In this document: in pieces, positions 14,356-22,716 of the stretch
Layout of the letters: every line of letters begins with the position of its first letter
Position numbering within the stretch: position 1 is the stretch's first letter
Source of the DNA: Bacillota bacterium
GTDB taxonomy: Bacteria > Bacillota > Clostridia > Christensenellales > SZUA-584
Reading direction: 5' to 3'
NCBI GenBank assembly: GCA_023397655.1
Contig: JAEWTW010000057.1
Span: forward strand, 179,856-243,855
Length of the DNA: 64,000 bases
The notes under the pieces: generated by a model
What the model was told of the DNA's origin: nothing
What the model saw: the letters and a program-made list of their open reading frames with translations, nothing else
Databases searched by the model: none
Translations under genes and position numbers: made by a program

Positions 14356-16944
14356 ATGAACAAGGTCACAATCATCTGGTATCGTGTTTTTCAGTTTTGC
14401 TTTTATAAGGCCTCGCGGCTGCTGCCGTGGCGAACACCGGTGCGGCTTGAAGGGTCGGGCTGCGTGACGGAACTGCCTGATGTGATTAAGCGCTTTGGCG
14501 TACATCGCGTGCTGTTCGTGACGGATCAGATGCTGCTTCGACTCGGTCTGACGACGCCGCTGGAAAAGGCGCTGGATGAAGCGGGAATAGCATACACGGT
14601 ATTCGACGGCGTCAAGGCAAACCCGACTGTGGACATGGTGGAGCAAGCGCGCGAGGCGTATCTGCAAAACAGCTGCGAGGGCTTCATCGCGTTCGGCGGC
14701 GGCTCCGTCATCGACACAGCCAAAGCAGCGTCAGCCCGGGTAGCCAAGCCGCGCACATCCGTCGCCAAAATGGGCGGCTTTCTGAAGGTGATCAAAAAGC
14801 TGCCGCCGGTTTTTGCAGTGGCCACCACGGCGGGCACCGGTTCCGAAGTGACGGTGGCGGCTGTGCTCACAGACAGCGCCACCCATCACAAGTATGCCGT
14901 GAACGATCCCAGCCTGATTCCCGTCTGCGCCGTGCTGGATCCGGAGATCACGGCAGGCCTGCCGCCCTCCGTCACCGCCGAAACGGGGATGGATGCGCTG
15001 GCACACGCGGTGGAGGCCTATATCACATGGACGGCCACCAAACGCTGCCGGAAGATGTCCGAGGAGGCTGTGCGGCTGATATTCGGCAACCTGCACAGAG
15101 TGTATAAGAACGGGCGGGATATGGAAGCGCGGCAGAATATGCTGCGGGCGGCGTTCCTCGCGGGGGATTCTTTCACGCGTTCCGGTCTGACATACAACCA
15201 CGCCATTGCGCACACCTTGAGCGGGCTTTATAATGAGACGCATGGGCGTGCCAATGCCGTGCTGCTGCCGCACATGCTGGAAGCTTTCGGAAAATCCGTG
15301 CACGCCAAGCTGGCCAAGCTAGCGGAGGCGGCCGGGCTGGAAGTGAGCGGCATGAGCGAGGCGCAGGCAGCCGATGCTTTCATTGCATCGATACGGACGC
15401 TTAACACAGAGATGGGCCTGCCGGAGACTTTCAAAGAGATTCGGCGGGAGGACATACCGCAGATGGCCAAATGGGCGCTGGCCGAGGCCAACCCGTGGTA
15501 TCCGGTGCCAAAAGTATTCGGGAAAGAGGAGATCGCCGCCGTCATCGGCCGCGTGATGCAAAAGGAGGCCAATACCATGAACAAAACGGAACTCGTGAAC
15601 ATGCAGCGGACGTATTTTGATACCGGCGCAACGCTGGGGCTGAAAGACCGTGTGGACGCACTCAAGAACCTGCTCAATACGGTGATCGCCAACGAGAGGA
15701 AGCTGATGGACGCGCTGCGGGCCGACCTCGGCAAAACCGACTGCGAGGCGTATATGACGGAGATCGGCATGTGCCGTGACGAGATACGCTTTTTGATCAA
15801 GCATCTGCCGGGATGGATTCGGAACCGCCGCATGCCCACGCCGATGCCGCAGTTCGCGGCGGACAGCTTCGTGGTGCCGGAGCCGTATGGCACTGCGTTG
15901 ATCATATCGCCGTGGAACTACCCGGTGCTGCTGTCCATAGACCCGCTGGCGGGGGCGCTGGCCGCCGGGAATACCGTGGTGTTAAAGCCGTCCAACTATA
16001 CGCCGCACACATCCGCAGCGCTGGCAGAGATGCTGTCTGCCGCGTTTTCGCCCGGTCTGGTGAGCGTGGTAACGGGCGGGCGCGCCGAGAATGCCGACCT
16101 GCTGGAGCAGAAGTTCGACTACATATTCTTCACCGGCAGCGTGGCAGTGGGCAAGGTGGTGATGGCTGCTGCGGCCAAGCACCTGACGCCTGTGAGCCTC
16201 GAACTGGGCGGCAAGAGTCCGGTCATCGTGGACGAAACGGCAAACATCCCGCTCACGGCGAAGCGGCTGGCGTTCGGTAAATACATCAACGCGGGGCAGA
16301 CGTGCGTCGCGCCCGACTACGTATACGTCCATGCGAGTAAGAAGGCGCAGCTGATTGAGGAACTTAAGCGTGTGATTCCGGAGTTTTATCCGAATGGCGC
16401 GGACAATCCGTGTCTGCCGCGCATCGTCAACGAAAAGCACTTCGACCGTCTGACAGGACTGATGCAGGGGGAGAACGCCGTGATCGGCGGAGACGGCCGC
16501 CGCGATACGCTTAAAATAGCACCCACGGTGCTGACGGACATCACCCGGCAGGCGCCCGTGATGGGCGAGGAGATATTCGGGCCCATACTTCCGTTGCTGG
16601 AATATACGGATATCAATGAGGTTATTCGCGAGATCAAGGCACACCCCAAGCCGCTGGCGCTGTACCTGTTCTCGGAGAACAAGGCGCTTCAAAGGCGCGT
16701 GCTGCGCGAGGTGTCGTTCGGCGGCGGCTGCATCAACGACACCATCATCCATCTCGCTACGTCCCACATGGGCTTCGGCGGCGTGGGGGAGAGCGGCATG
16801 GGCGCGTACCACGGCAAACACAGCTTCGACACGTTCACGCACTATAAGAGCATCGTGGACAAGAAAACATGGATCGACCTGCCGATACGCTATGCGCCGC
16901 TGGACGCCACAAAAGAAAAGCTGCTGCGTTTCTTCCTGAAATAA
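14356..16944 (+). CDS. Fusion of an iron-containing alcohol dehydrogenase and an aldehyde dehydrogenase
   Basis: A protein of 862 residues; ATG 14356 follows GGAGG. Residues 1-407 are an iron-type alcohol dehydrogenase: GGGSVIDTAKA, TTAGTGSE, and metal ligands in MDALAHAVEAY, NHAIAHTLSG and THGRANAVLLPH. Residues 408-862 are a class 3-type aldehyde dehydrogenase: SPWNYP, LELGGKSP with the general-base Glu, and NAGQTC with the nucleophile Cys. The order is the reverse of AdhE (aldehyde domain first). At the junction, ATG 15577 (MNKTELVN) has a perfect AAAGGAGG 8 bases upstream, so a free aldehyde dehydrogenase may also be made. It would interconvert alcohol, aldehyde and acid; the substrate is unknown. 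Confidence 0.9.
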   Translation: MNKVTIIWYRVFQFCFYKASRLLPWRTPVRLEGSGCVTELPDVIKRFGVHRVLFVTDQMLLRLGLTTPLEKALDEAGIAYTVFDGVKANPTVDMVEQAREAYLQNSCEGFIAFGGGSVIDTAKAASARVAKPRTSVAKMGGFLKVIKKLPPVFAVATTAGTGSEVTVAAVLTDSATHHKYAVNDPSLIPVCAVLDPEITAGLPPSVTAETGMDALAHAVEAYITWTATKRCRKMSEEAVRLIFGNLHRVYKNGRDMEARQNMLRAAFLAGDSFTRSGLTYNHAIAHTLSGLYNETHGRANAVLLPHMLEAFGKSVHAKLAKLAEAAGLEVSGMSEAQAADAFIASIRTLNTEMGLPETFKEIRREDIPQMAKWALAEANPWYPVPKVFGKEEIAAVIGRVMQKEANTMNKTELVNMQRTYFDTGATLGLKDRVDALKNLLNTVIANERKLMDALRADLGKTDCEAYMTEIGMCRDEIRFLIKHLPGWIRNRRMPTPMPQFAADSFVVPEPYGTALIISPWNYPVLLSIDPLAGALAAGNTVVLKPSNYTPHTSAALAEMLSAAFSPGLVSVVTGGRAENADLLEQKFDYIFFTGSVAVGKVVMAAAAKHLTPVSLELGGKSPVIVDETANIPLTAKRLAFGKYINAGQTCVAPDYVYVHASKKAQLIEELKRVIPEFYPNGADNPCLPRIVNEKHFDRLTGLMQGENAVIGGDGRRDTLKIAPTVLTDITRQAPVMGEEIFGPILPLLEYTDINEVIREIKAHPKPLALYLFSENKALQRRVLREVSFGGGCINDTIIHLATSHMGFGGVGESGMGAYHGKHSFDTFTHYKSIVDKKTWIDLPIRYAPLDATKEKLLRFFLK

Positions 16945-16986
16945 GCAGGGTATGATATCAACAAAAGATAAAAAGGATGAAATATC

Positions 16987-18489
16987 ATGAGTGAAAACAA
17001 GAACAACAGACTGGATGCTTTTAAATCATACCTCAGCGACGTTGAATACCTGAACAGCGCCATTGGGGTGCTCTACTGGGACTCGCGGGTGAACATTCCG
17101 CGCAAGGGCGTGCCCTACCGCGGTGAGGTGCTGGGCTATCTGTCCGGCGAGCTGTACAAAAAGCAGACGTCCGATACGATGAAGACGTTCATCGACGAGT
17201 TTTCGGCGAAGACGGATGCGGACGACGTAACGCGCGCGATGGCCGACCGGGCGAAGCGCGAATACGACCGTTCGATGAAGATTCCCGAGGAGCGTTACCG
17301 CGCCTATGTGGTGGCGGTGTCCGCGGCTGAAGCAGCTTGGGAGGAGGCCAAAGACAAATCCGATTATGCACTGTTTAAACCGCATCTGGAAAAGCTGATC
17401 GGTTTCAACCGGGAGTTCGTGGAGTATTGGGGCGCCGGCGCGCAAAAGTACGACAAACTGATGGACTATTATGAGCCGGGCGTCACCGTAGCCATGTTGG
17501 ATAAGGTCTTCGGTGAACTGCGGGATGCCATTGTGGCGCTGCTGGACAGGATTAAAACAAAACCACAGCCGGACGACAGCTTTCTCAAGAGCACTTTCCC
17601 TGTGGATGCGCAGGCGAAATTATCCCGCCATATACTCGAGAAGCTGGGCTACGACTTCGGCGCGGGGAGGCTGGACGTTTCCGTTCATCCGTTCACCATC
17701 ACAATGGGCGCGGGCGATGTGCGAATCACCACGCACTACTATGAGAATGAACCGCGCAGCGCGTTGTATGGCAGCATTCACGAGGGCGGGCACGCGATAT
17801 ACGAACAGAACATAGACCCCGCACTGGCGGGCACGATGCTGATGACAGGCACGTCGATGGGCGTCCATGAGTCGCAGTCGCGGCTTTATGAAAACGTGAT
17901 CGGCCGCAGCCGGGCTTTCTGGCAGTATTTTTATCCGGAAGCGCAAAAGGCGTTTCCGCAGCTCAGCGGCGTACCGATGGAAGCGTTTTATAAGGCAGTG
18001 AATGACGTGAAGCCTTCGCTGATCCGTATCGAGGCGGACGAGCTGACGTACAGCCTGCATGTGATCATCCGGTACGAAATGGAGAAGGCGATATTTGACG
18101 GCGGCGCCAGCGTGGATGAACTGCCCGCGCTGTGGAACCAAAAGTACAAGGAATACCTCGGCGTGGAGCCGGACAGCGACAGCAGGGGAATACTGCAGGA
18201 CACGCACTGGTCCGGCGGCAATTTCGGCTATTTCCCCAGTTACGCACTCGGCAACCTGTACGGGGCACAGTTCCTGCACACGATGAAGAAGGACATACCG
18301 GACATGGAGCAGCGCTTTGCGTCGGGCGATTTTCAGTGCGTAAACGATTGGCTCAAAGAGCACATCCACAAGTATGGCGCAGTGTATATGCCGGATGCCC
18401 TGATACAAAAGGTGACCGGCGAGCCGCTGACCGCCAAATACTTCATCGACTATCTAAACACGAAATATACGGAAGTATACGGGCTGTAA
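16987..18489 (+). CDS. Carboxypeptidase M32 (Taq-type metallocarboxypeptidase)
   Basis: A protein of 500 residues, the normal M32 length. The zinc site HEGGH is at about residue 264, with the third ligand Glu in the downstream HESQSR motif. M32 enzymes remove C-terminal residues from peptides in the cytoplasm with broad specificity, sparing proline. There is no signal peptide. It starts 42 bp after the dehydrogenase fusion with no terminator between, so the two are probably cotranscribed. A strong bidirectional terminator follows. Confidence 0.93.
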   Translation: MSENKNNRLDAFKSYLSDVEYLNSAIGVLYWDSRVNIPRKGVPYRGEVLGYLSGELYKKQTSDTMKTFIDEFSAKTDADDVTRAMADRAKREYDRSMKIPEERYRAYVVAVSAAEAAWEEAKDKSDYALFKPHLEKLIGFNREFVEYWGAGAQKYDKLMDYYEPGVTVAMLDKVFGELRDAIVALLDRIKTKPQPDDSFLKSTFPVDAQAKLSRHILEKLGYDFGAGRLDVSVHPFTITMGAGDVRITTHYYENEPRSALYGSIHEGGHAIYEQNIDPALAGTMLMTGTSMGVHESQSRLYENVIGRSRAFWQYFYPEAQKAFPQLSGVPMEAFYKAVNDVKPSLIRIEADELTYSLHVIIRYEMEKAIFDGGASVDELPALWNQKYKEYLGVEPDSDSRGILQDTHWSGGNFGYFPSYALGNLYGAQFLHTMKKDIPDMEQRFASGDFQCVNDWLKEHIHKYGAVYMPDALIQKVTGEPLTAKYFIDYLNTKYTEVYGL

Positions 18490-18513
18490 CCGCCTGAAGA
18501 AATGATCTGCAAT

Positions 18514-18557
18514 AAAAAGTCCCGCCTGCTGTAAGTAACCGCTGGCGGGGCTTTTTT
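18514..18557. terminator. Bidirectional terminator between the M32 gene and the PadR operon
   Basis: AAAAGTCCCGCC and GGCGGGGCTTTTTT pair (one G-U) around a loop of about 17 bases. Runs of A and T on the two sides fit termination from both converging genes. Confidence 0.75.
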
Positions 18558-18580
18558 ATGCGGGAGAGAAACGGGACATG

Positions 18581-19987
18581 TCAGGCGCGTGACAGCCTGC
18601 GGCGGCGAGCGCCATGGAAGAACACGCCGAGCGGCCACCAAAGCACGCCGAATGTCGGGAAGACGAACCACAGGAAGGCCGGAGAGGTCATCAGGTTGAC
18701 GGCGGCGGTCAGCGCGACCACCAGCAGGCAGCCGGTTACCGAAAACCCCAGCGCGCTCTTCCGCTTTGCGAAAAACACGGCGGCGGGCCACCATAGCACG
18801 CATAATACCGGGTAAAGGCTCCACAGAAAGGACGGAGAGGTCATCAGGTTGATGACCAGCAGCGTTGCGATGGCCAGCGCCGCGCCTGCGACAGAAAATC
18901 CGAAGGGGCTGCGCCTTCCTCTGAACAGCATCGCGAGCGGCCACCATAGCAGCGCCAGCGCAGGGAAAACGCACCAGAGAAATACGGGAGAAGTGATCAG
19001 GTTCACGGCGGCTAAGAAGACGATGGTCATCAGGTATGCGGCGATGGAATAGGCGCGCCATGCCCGCCGCTGCGCGAACAGCAGTGTCAGCGGCCACCAC
19101 AGCAGCGCGAAAGCCGGATAGAAAGCCCACACTGCGCCGGGGGAGTAAATGATGTTGACGGCGGCGAAGAACATAATGCTGATTGCGCTCATCACCACGG
19201 CATAAATGTGCGGTGTGCGGCGCCCGCGGAAGAACACCGACAGCGGCCACCACAACAGCGCAAACGCGATGAATATGATCCACGGTGATCCGGGCTCCAG
19301 CGCCAGGTTGAGAGCGCCGTACCAAGCCAATGTGAGCGCGGAACCGGCGACGGAAAAGACCAGCGCGCCGATGCGTTTGCCTAGATGCATCGCCAGCGGC
19401 CACATGACCACGGGGAAGCACGCGTACAGCGCCCACGGATATGGCGTGCTGAGCAGGTTGCAGACGATCAGATAGGCGACAGTCAACAGCGCACCCGCGA
19501 CGGAGAACTTCTTATAGTCGCCTCGACCACCGAAATACAGGCTCATCGGCCACCACAGTACAGCGAATATCGCATGGTGCGCCCAGAATTGGGTCGGTGT
19601 GAGCAGCAGATTGATCGCGAGGCAGTAGCCCGCAGAGAGAGCGCCCAGCAGCAGCGCGAACGGCAGCTTCGTCAGCTTATCCTTGAGCAGCATGCCGAGC
19701 GGCCAGAACAGTACGAGCGGAACCGCGTAGGCGAACCACAGCGTGCGCGGCGATGTGTCCCAGTTGAGCGCCGCCAACAGCGCGATCAGCAGCAGGCTGG
19801 TCACAACGGAGAACGCCGTGTAGCGCTTTTTGCTGCACAGCCAAACGCCCATCGGCCACCCGACCAGCGCCACGGCGGGGCAGATGAACCACAGCACACC
19901 GGGCGTTAGCAGCAGGTTCGTTACGGTCAGCAGGGCCGCAATCAACAAAGCCCCGGCGACCGCGAAGGGGAATGCGTAGCTTTTCAT
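18581..19987 (-). CDS. Membrane protein of nine tandem two-helix modules
   Basis: A protein of 468 residues from ATG 19987 (GAGG 8 bases upstream). It is made of nine repeats of about 50-52 residues. Each has a first helix with an FSVAG-like start, then an (A)xNLxxSPxFLW turn, then a second helix ending FPxxxxLWWPLxxxF and a short basic loop. This predicts about 18 membrane segments. The same module occurs once in the neighbouring gene (20050). The downstream position in a PadR operon suggests a membrane-stress or envelope role, as for other PadR-controlled membrane proteins. No transporter motif is seen and the function is unknown. Confidence 0.8.
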   Translation of the reverse strand: MKSYAFPFAVAGALLIAALLTVTNLLLTPGVLWFICPAVALVGWPMGVWLCSKKRYTAFSVVTSLLLIALLAALNWDTSPRTLWFAYAVPLVLFWPLGMLLKDKLTKLPFALLLGALSAGYCLAINLLLTPTQFWAHHAIFAVLWWPMSLYFGGRGDYKKFSVAGALLTVAYLIVCNLLSTPYPWALYACFPVVMWPLAMHLGKRIGALVFSVAGSALTLAWYGALNLALEPGSPWIIFIAFALLWWPLSVFFRGRRTPHIYAVVMSAISIMFFAAVNIIYSPGAVWAFYPAFALLWWPLTLLFAQRRAWRAYSIAAYLMTIVFLAAVNLITSPVFLWCVFPALALLWWPLAMLFRGRRSPFGFSVAGAALAIATLLVINLMTSPSFLWSLYPVLCVLWWPAAVFFAKRKSALGFSVTGCLLVVALTAAVNLMTSPAFLWFVFPTFGVLWWPLGVFFHGARRRRLSRA

Positions 19988-20049
19988 CGTTAATACCTCG
20001 ATTCGGAATGTGGTCTTTGCCGGGATTATCCCGAGACCGGATGTTTGAG

Positions 20050-20466
20050 TTATTTTCTGTACCGTATCCACTTGAAGAACAGCGCCAGCGGCCACCACAG
20101 CACGCCGAATATGGGGAAGATGCACCACAGAAAGCCCGGTGTGATGTACAGGTTGATAAACAGCACCAGCGCGATGATCAGTGCGCTGCCCGCGATGGAA
20201 AACCCCAGCTTGTTGCCGATGCTGCCGCGGCTTGCGGGAGCTGTGGCCTGCGTCCCTGAACCGCGCAGTTCGTCGCGTATGTCGCTGATGTCTCCGAACT
20301 CCACGATCGCGCGGTAGATCGCATCCTCCTCGGCCTTGCCCTGCGCCATGAGATCCGCCACCTTCTCCTGCAGATTATCGACGATCTCCCGTTTGAGCGC
20401 TTCCTTGCGTTCGCTGTCGGGTATTTCCCGGAACAGCGCGTCCACATGCTCCTGAATGGTCTTCAT
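20050..20466 (-). CDS. HAAS (permease prefix) domain protein with one two-helix module
   Basis: A protein of 138 residues. Residues 1-70 (VDALFREIPDSERKEALKRE ... AIVEFGDISDIRDEL) form the helical HAAS/permease-prefix domain that pairs with PadR regulators in Firmicutes. Residues about 88-135 form one two-helix membrane module (KLGFSIAGS ... ITPGFLWCIFPIFGVLWWPL) of the kind repeated nine times in the next gene. The ATG overlaps the PadR stop by 4 bases. It is probably a membrane-bound partner of the PadR regulator; the mechanism is unknown. Confidence 0.8.
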   Translation of the reverse strand: MKTIQEHVDALFREIPDSERKEALKREIVDNLQEKVADLMAQGKAEEDAIYRAIVEFGDISDIRDELRGSGTQATAPASRGSIGNKLGFSIAGSALIIALVLFINLYITPGFLWCIFPIFGVLWWPLALFFKWIRYRK

Positions 20467-20798
20467 TTCGGCTCCTCCAAATTCATGAAAATATCAATGA
20501 TTTCCTTTGTTTTACGCCACTCCTCGATCTCCTCGCGGAAGAAAGCGCGCCCCAGCGGTGTGATGCTGTAATAACGGCGGCGGCCGCCCAGCGAGACGTC
20601 GCCCTCGTACGAGGTGATGAGGTCCTTCTTCTCCAGACGCTGGAACACCGCATACAGCGTGGCTTCCTTGATCTGGAACTGATCTCCGGTGCGTCGGCTG
20701 ATCTCCTTGCTGATCTCATAGCCGTAGCGGTCCTTCTCCAGTATCAGGCGCAGTATGATGGAATCCAGATGCCCTCTGATAATATCGCTGCTGATCAT
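20463..20798 (-). CDS. PadR family transcriptional regulator
   Basis: A protein of 111 residues with the PadR winged helix: LRLILEKDRYGYEISKEI, IKEATLYAVFQRLEKKDLI and the GGRRRYYSITPLGR wing. ATG 20798 follows AGGTGAG. It is the first gene of a three-gene operon with two membrane proteins, all overlapping or nearly so. PadR proteins are usually repressors of their own operon that respond to small molecules or envelope stress. A long inverted repeat at 20825-20874, just upstream, is the probable operator. The inducer is unknown. Confidence 0.92.
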   Translation of the reverse strand: MISSDIIRGHLDSIILRLILEKDRYGYEISKEISRRTGDQFQIKEATLYAVFQRLEKKDLITSYEGDVSLGGRRRYYSITPLGRAFFREEIEEWRKTKEIIDIFMNLEEPK

Positions 20799-20824
20799 AC
20801 ACTCACCTTTCTTGAATTACTCTT

Positions 20825-20874
20825 TCAGATAGTATGCTAAAATACATTGCACTATGACATAGAATACTATCTGA
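20825..20874 (-). promoter_or_regulatory. Inverted repeat upstream of padR, probable operator
   Basis: The perfect 11-bp arms TCAGATAGTAT (20825-20835) and ATACTATCTGA (20864-20874) are separated by 28 bases, 27 bp before the PadR start. Two half-sites about three helical turns apart could bind two PadR dimers flanking the promoter. The repeat is seen; the role is inferred. Confidence 0.55.
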
Positions 20875-20949
20875 TGGAGTAATCCTACTCTCAATATTTT
20901 GATTTGTCAACACCTTTTTCGGGGTTGTTATTGTGATTTTTTCCGAGTA

Positions 20950-20986
20950 AAAAAACACCCCTCCGATGGTTGAGTCAGAGGGGTGT
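20950..20986 (-). terminator. Terminator of asnS
   Basis: On the minus strand ACACCCCTC pairs with GAGGGGTGT around 14 bases, followed by seven T. It starts about 22 bases after the asnS stop. Confidence 0.85.
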
Positions 20987-21008
20987 GATGCACAGTTATA
21001 TGTTGGAC

Positions 21009-22379
21009 CTAAAACTCGCAGTTTTGCGGTGTGCGCGGATAGGGGATGACGTCACGGATGTTCTCCACACCGGTGAGGTATATCAGCAGGCGCTCGAAGC
21101 CCATGCCGAAGCCCGCGTGCTCGCAGCCGCCGAAACGCCGCAGGTTGAGATACCAGTACAGCTCGTCCTGCGAGATGTGCAGCTCCTCCATGCGCGAAAC
21201 CAGCTTCTCATACCGCGTCTCGCGCTGGCTGCCGCCCATCAGTTCGCCCGCGCCGGGCACCAGCAGGTCTACCGCGGCCACCGTTTCATTGTCGCCGTTC
21301 TGGTACATGTAGAACGCCTTGATCTCCTTAGGCCAGTCGTATACGAACACGGGAGACTTGAAGTGCTCGTCCGTCAGATACTTCTCATGCTCCTTGGCGA
21401 TATCGCCCCCGAAGTGCGGGGTGAATTCAAAATCGCGCCCGGATGCGTTCAGCAGATCAATGGCCTCACGGTAGGGCACCCGCGCGATGGTGGAATTGAC
21501 GAGCGCCGACAGTTTCTCCTTCAGAGGCGTTTTTGTATACATCTCAAGGAAATCCAGCTCATCCGATGCATGCTCCAGCACGTAGCCCACGACGGACTTG
21601 AGGAAGTCCTCTTCCACATCCATCAGACCCTGCAGCTCACAGAACGCGATCTCCGGCTCGATCATCCAGAACTCGGCGGCGTGCGTCTTGGTGTTGGAGT
21701 TCTCCGCCCGGAATGTGGGCCCGAATGTGTATATTTTCTTGAACGCCAGCGCGAACGTCTCGCCCTCAAGCTGTCCCGTGACGGCGAGGGAGGTGGGCTT
21801 GCCGAAGAAATCCTGTGCGTAGTCCGGCTTTTCACCCAGCGGCAGCGTGGTGACGGTGAACGTGTTGCCCGCGCCTTCTGCATCATTGCCGGTGATCAGC
21901 GGCGTGTGCACATAGAGATAGTTGTGCTGCTCGAAGTACCGATGTATCGCGAATGAGGCGAGGCTGCGTATGCGGAACACCGCCTGAAACAGCCGCGTGC
22001 GCGGGCGCAGATACGCAATTTCGCGCAGGAATTCCAGCGAATGCTTTTTGGGCTGCAGCGGATATTCCTCCGGGCAGTCGCCCAGCAGCTCCACCTGCTG
22101 TGCTTTCAGCTCGTAGCCGCCAGCCTTGCCCTGCGACGGAATCAGCTGTCCTGAGACGCCGACAGCCGCGCCCACGCGGTAAGCGGCGACCGTTGCGAAG
22201 TCCGCCAAATCCGTATCGTAAACAACCTGCAGCGATGCAAAGCAGGTGCCGTCAAAGAAATCGATAAATCCGAAGCTTTTTTGTTTCCGGTGATTGCGTA
22301 TCCAGCCTTTCAGCGTCACGGAATGACCCAGAAAGCTCTCAGGAGATGCCAGCACATCACGAAGATCGAAGTATCCCAT
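21009..22379 (-). CDS. asnS: Asparaginyl-tRNA synthetase
   Basis: A protein of 456 residues, the usual length. An N-terminal OB-fold anticodon-binding domain (about 15-105) precedes a class II core with motif 2, FGPTFRAENSNTKTHAAEFW, followed by MIEPE, and motif 3, GFGMGFERLLIYLTG. The AENSNTKTH string with MIEPE separates AsnRS from AspRS. It charges tRNA-Asn with asparagine in the cytoplasm. The gene is monocistronic with its own promoter (22441) and terminator (20950). I see no T-box before it: the leader is only about 55 bases. Confidence 0.95.
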   Translation of the reverse strand: MGYFDLRDVLASPESFLGHSVTLKGWIRNHRKQKSFGFIDFFDGTCFASLQVVYDTDLADFATVAAYRVGAAVGVSGQLIPSQGKAGGYELKAQQVELLGDCPEEYPLQPKKHSLEFLREIAYLRPRTRLFQAVFRIRSLASFAIHRYFEQHNYLYVHTPLITGNDAEGAGNTFTVTTLPLGEKPDYAQDFFGKPTSLAVTGQLEGETFALAFKKIYTFGPTFRAENSNTKTHAAEFWMIEPEIAFCELQGLMDVEEDFLKSVVGYVLEHASDELDFLEMYTKTPLKEKLSALVNSTIARVPYREAIDLLNASGRDFEFTPHFGGDIAKEHEKYLTDEHFKSPVFVYDWPKEIKAFYMYQNGDNETVAAVDLLVPGAGELMGGSQRETRYEKLVSRMEELHISQDELYWYLNLRRFGGCEHAGFGMGFERLLIYLTGVENIRDVIPYPRTPQNCEF

Positions 22380-22440
22380 TTTAAATTCCTCACACAGTTA
22401 TTATTTGCACATAAACAGTTTTTTTTATTCAACAAGTATG

Positions 22441-22467
22441 ATTATAGCACATTTCGGGTATCAACAA
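22441..22467 (-). promoter_or_regulatory. Promoter of asnS
   Basis: On the minus strand TTGTTG (22467-22462), a 15-base spacer and TATAAT (22446-22441), with upstream TGTGC making an extended -10. The -35 is weak, as is common for extended -10 promoters. Confidence 0.55.
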
Positions 22468-22546
22468 TCCATGATACATCCAACAATTTACCAGCTTAAC
22501 GGAACAAAGGCAACATATAAAACGTCTTAGTTCATGGTTTGTTTCC

Positions 22547-22576
22547 TTGACACAAAAGGAAACGTCCGCGTAGAAT
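22547..22576 (+). promoter_or_regulatory. Promoter of the vanW gene
   Basis: TTGACA (22547-22552), 18 bases, TAGAAT (22571-22576). The predicted start at about 22583 gives a leader of about 135 bases. A 47-codon frame without a ribosome binding site begins at 22580; I do not call it. Nothing else was seen between asnS and vanW. Confidence 0.6.
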
Positions 22577-22716
22577 CCGATGTATATGTCTGTAAAGGCA
22601 GTCGCACCAATTACTGAAAAATGGGCGGGATATGCGGACAAAAAAGTGACGAAGCTGTACGGTTCCATACCGGACGGATTTGCAATTATATTTAAGGTTA
22701 GTAAGAGAGGCGGAAG

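Noticed and set aside
21009..22380. asnS as an aspartyl-tRNA synthetase
   Set aside because: The AENSNTKTH and MIEPE motifs and the length of 456 residues fit AsnRS; AspRS is longer and has a different insertion.
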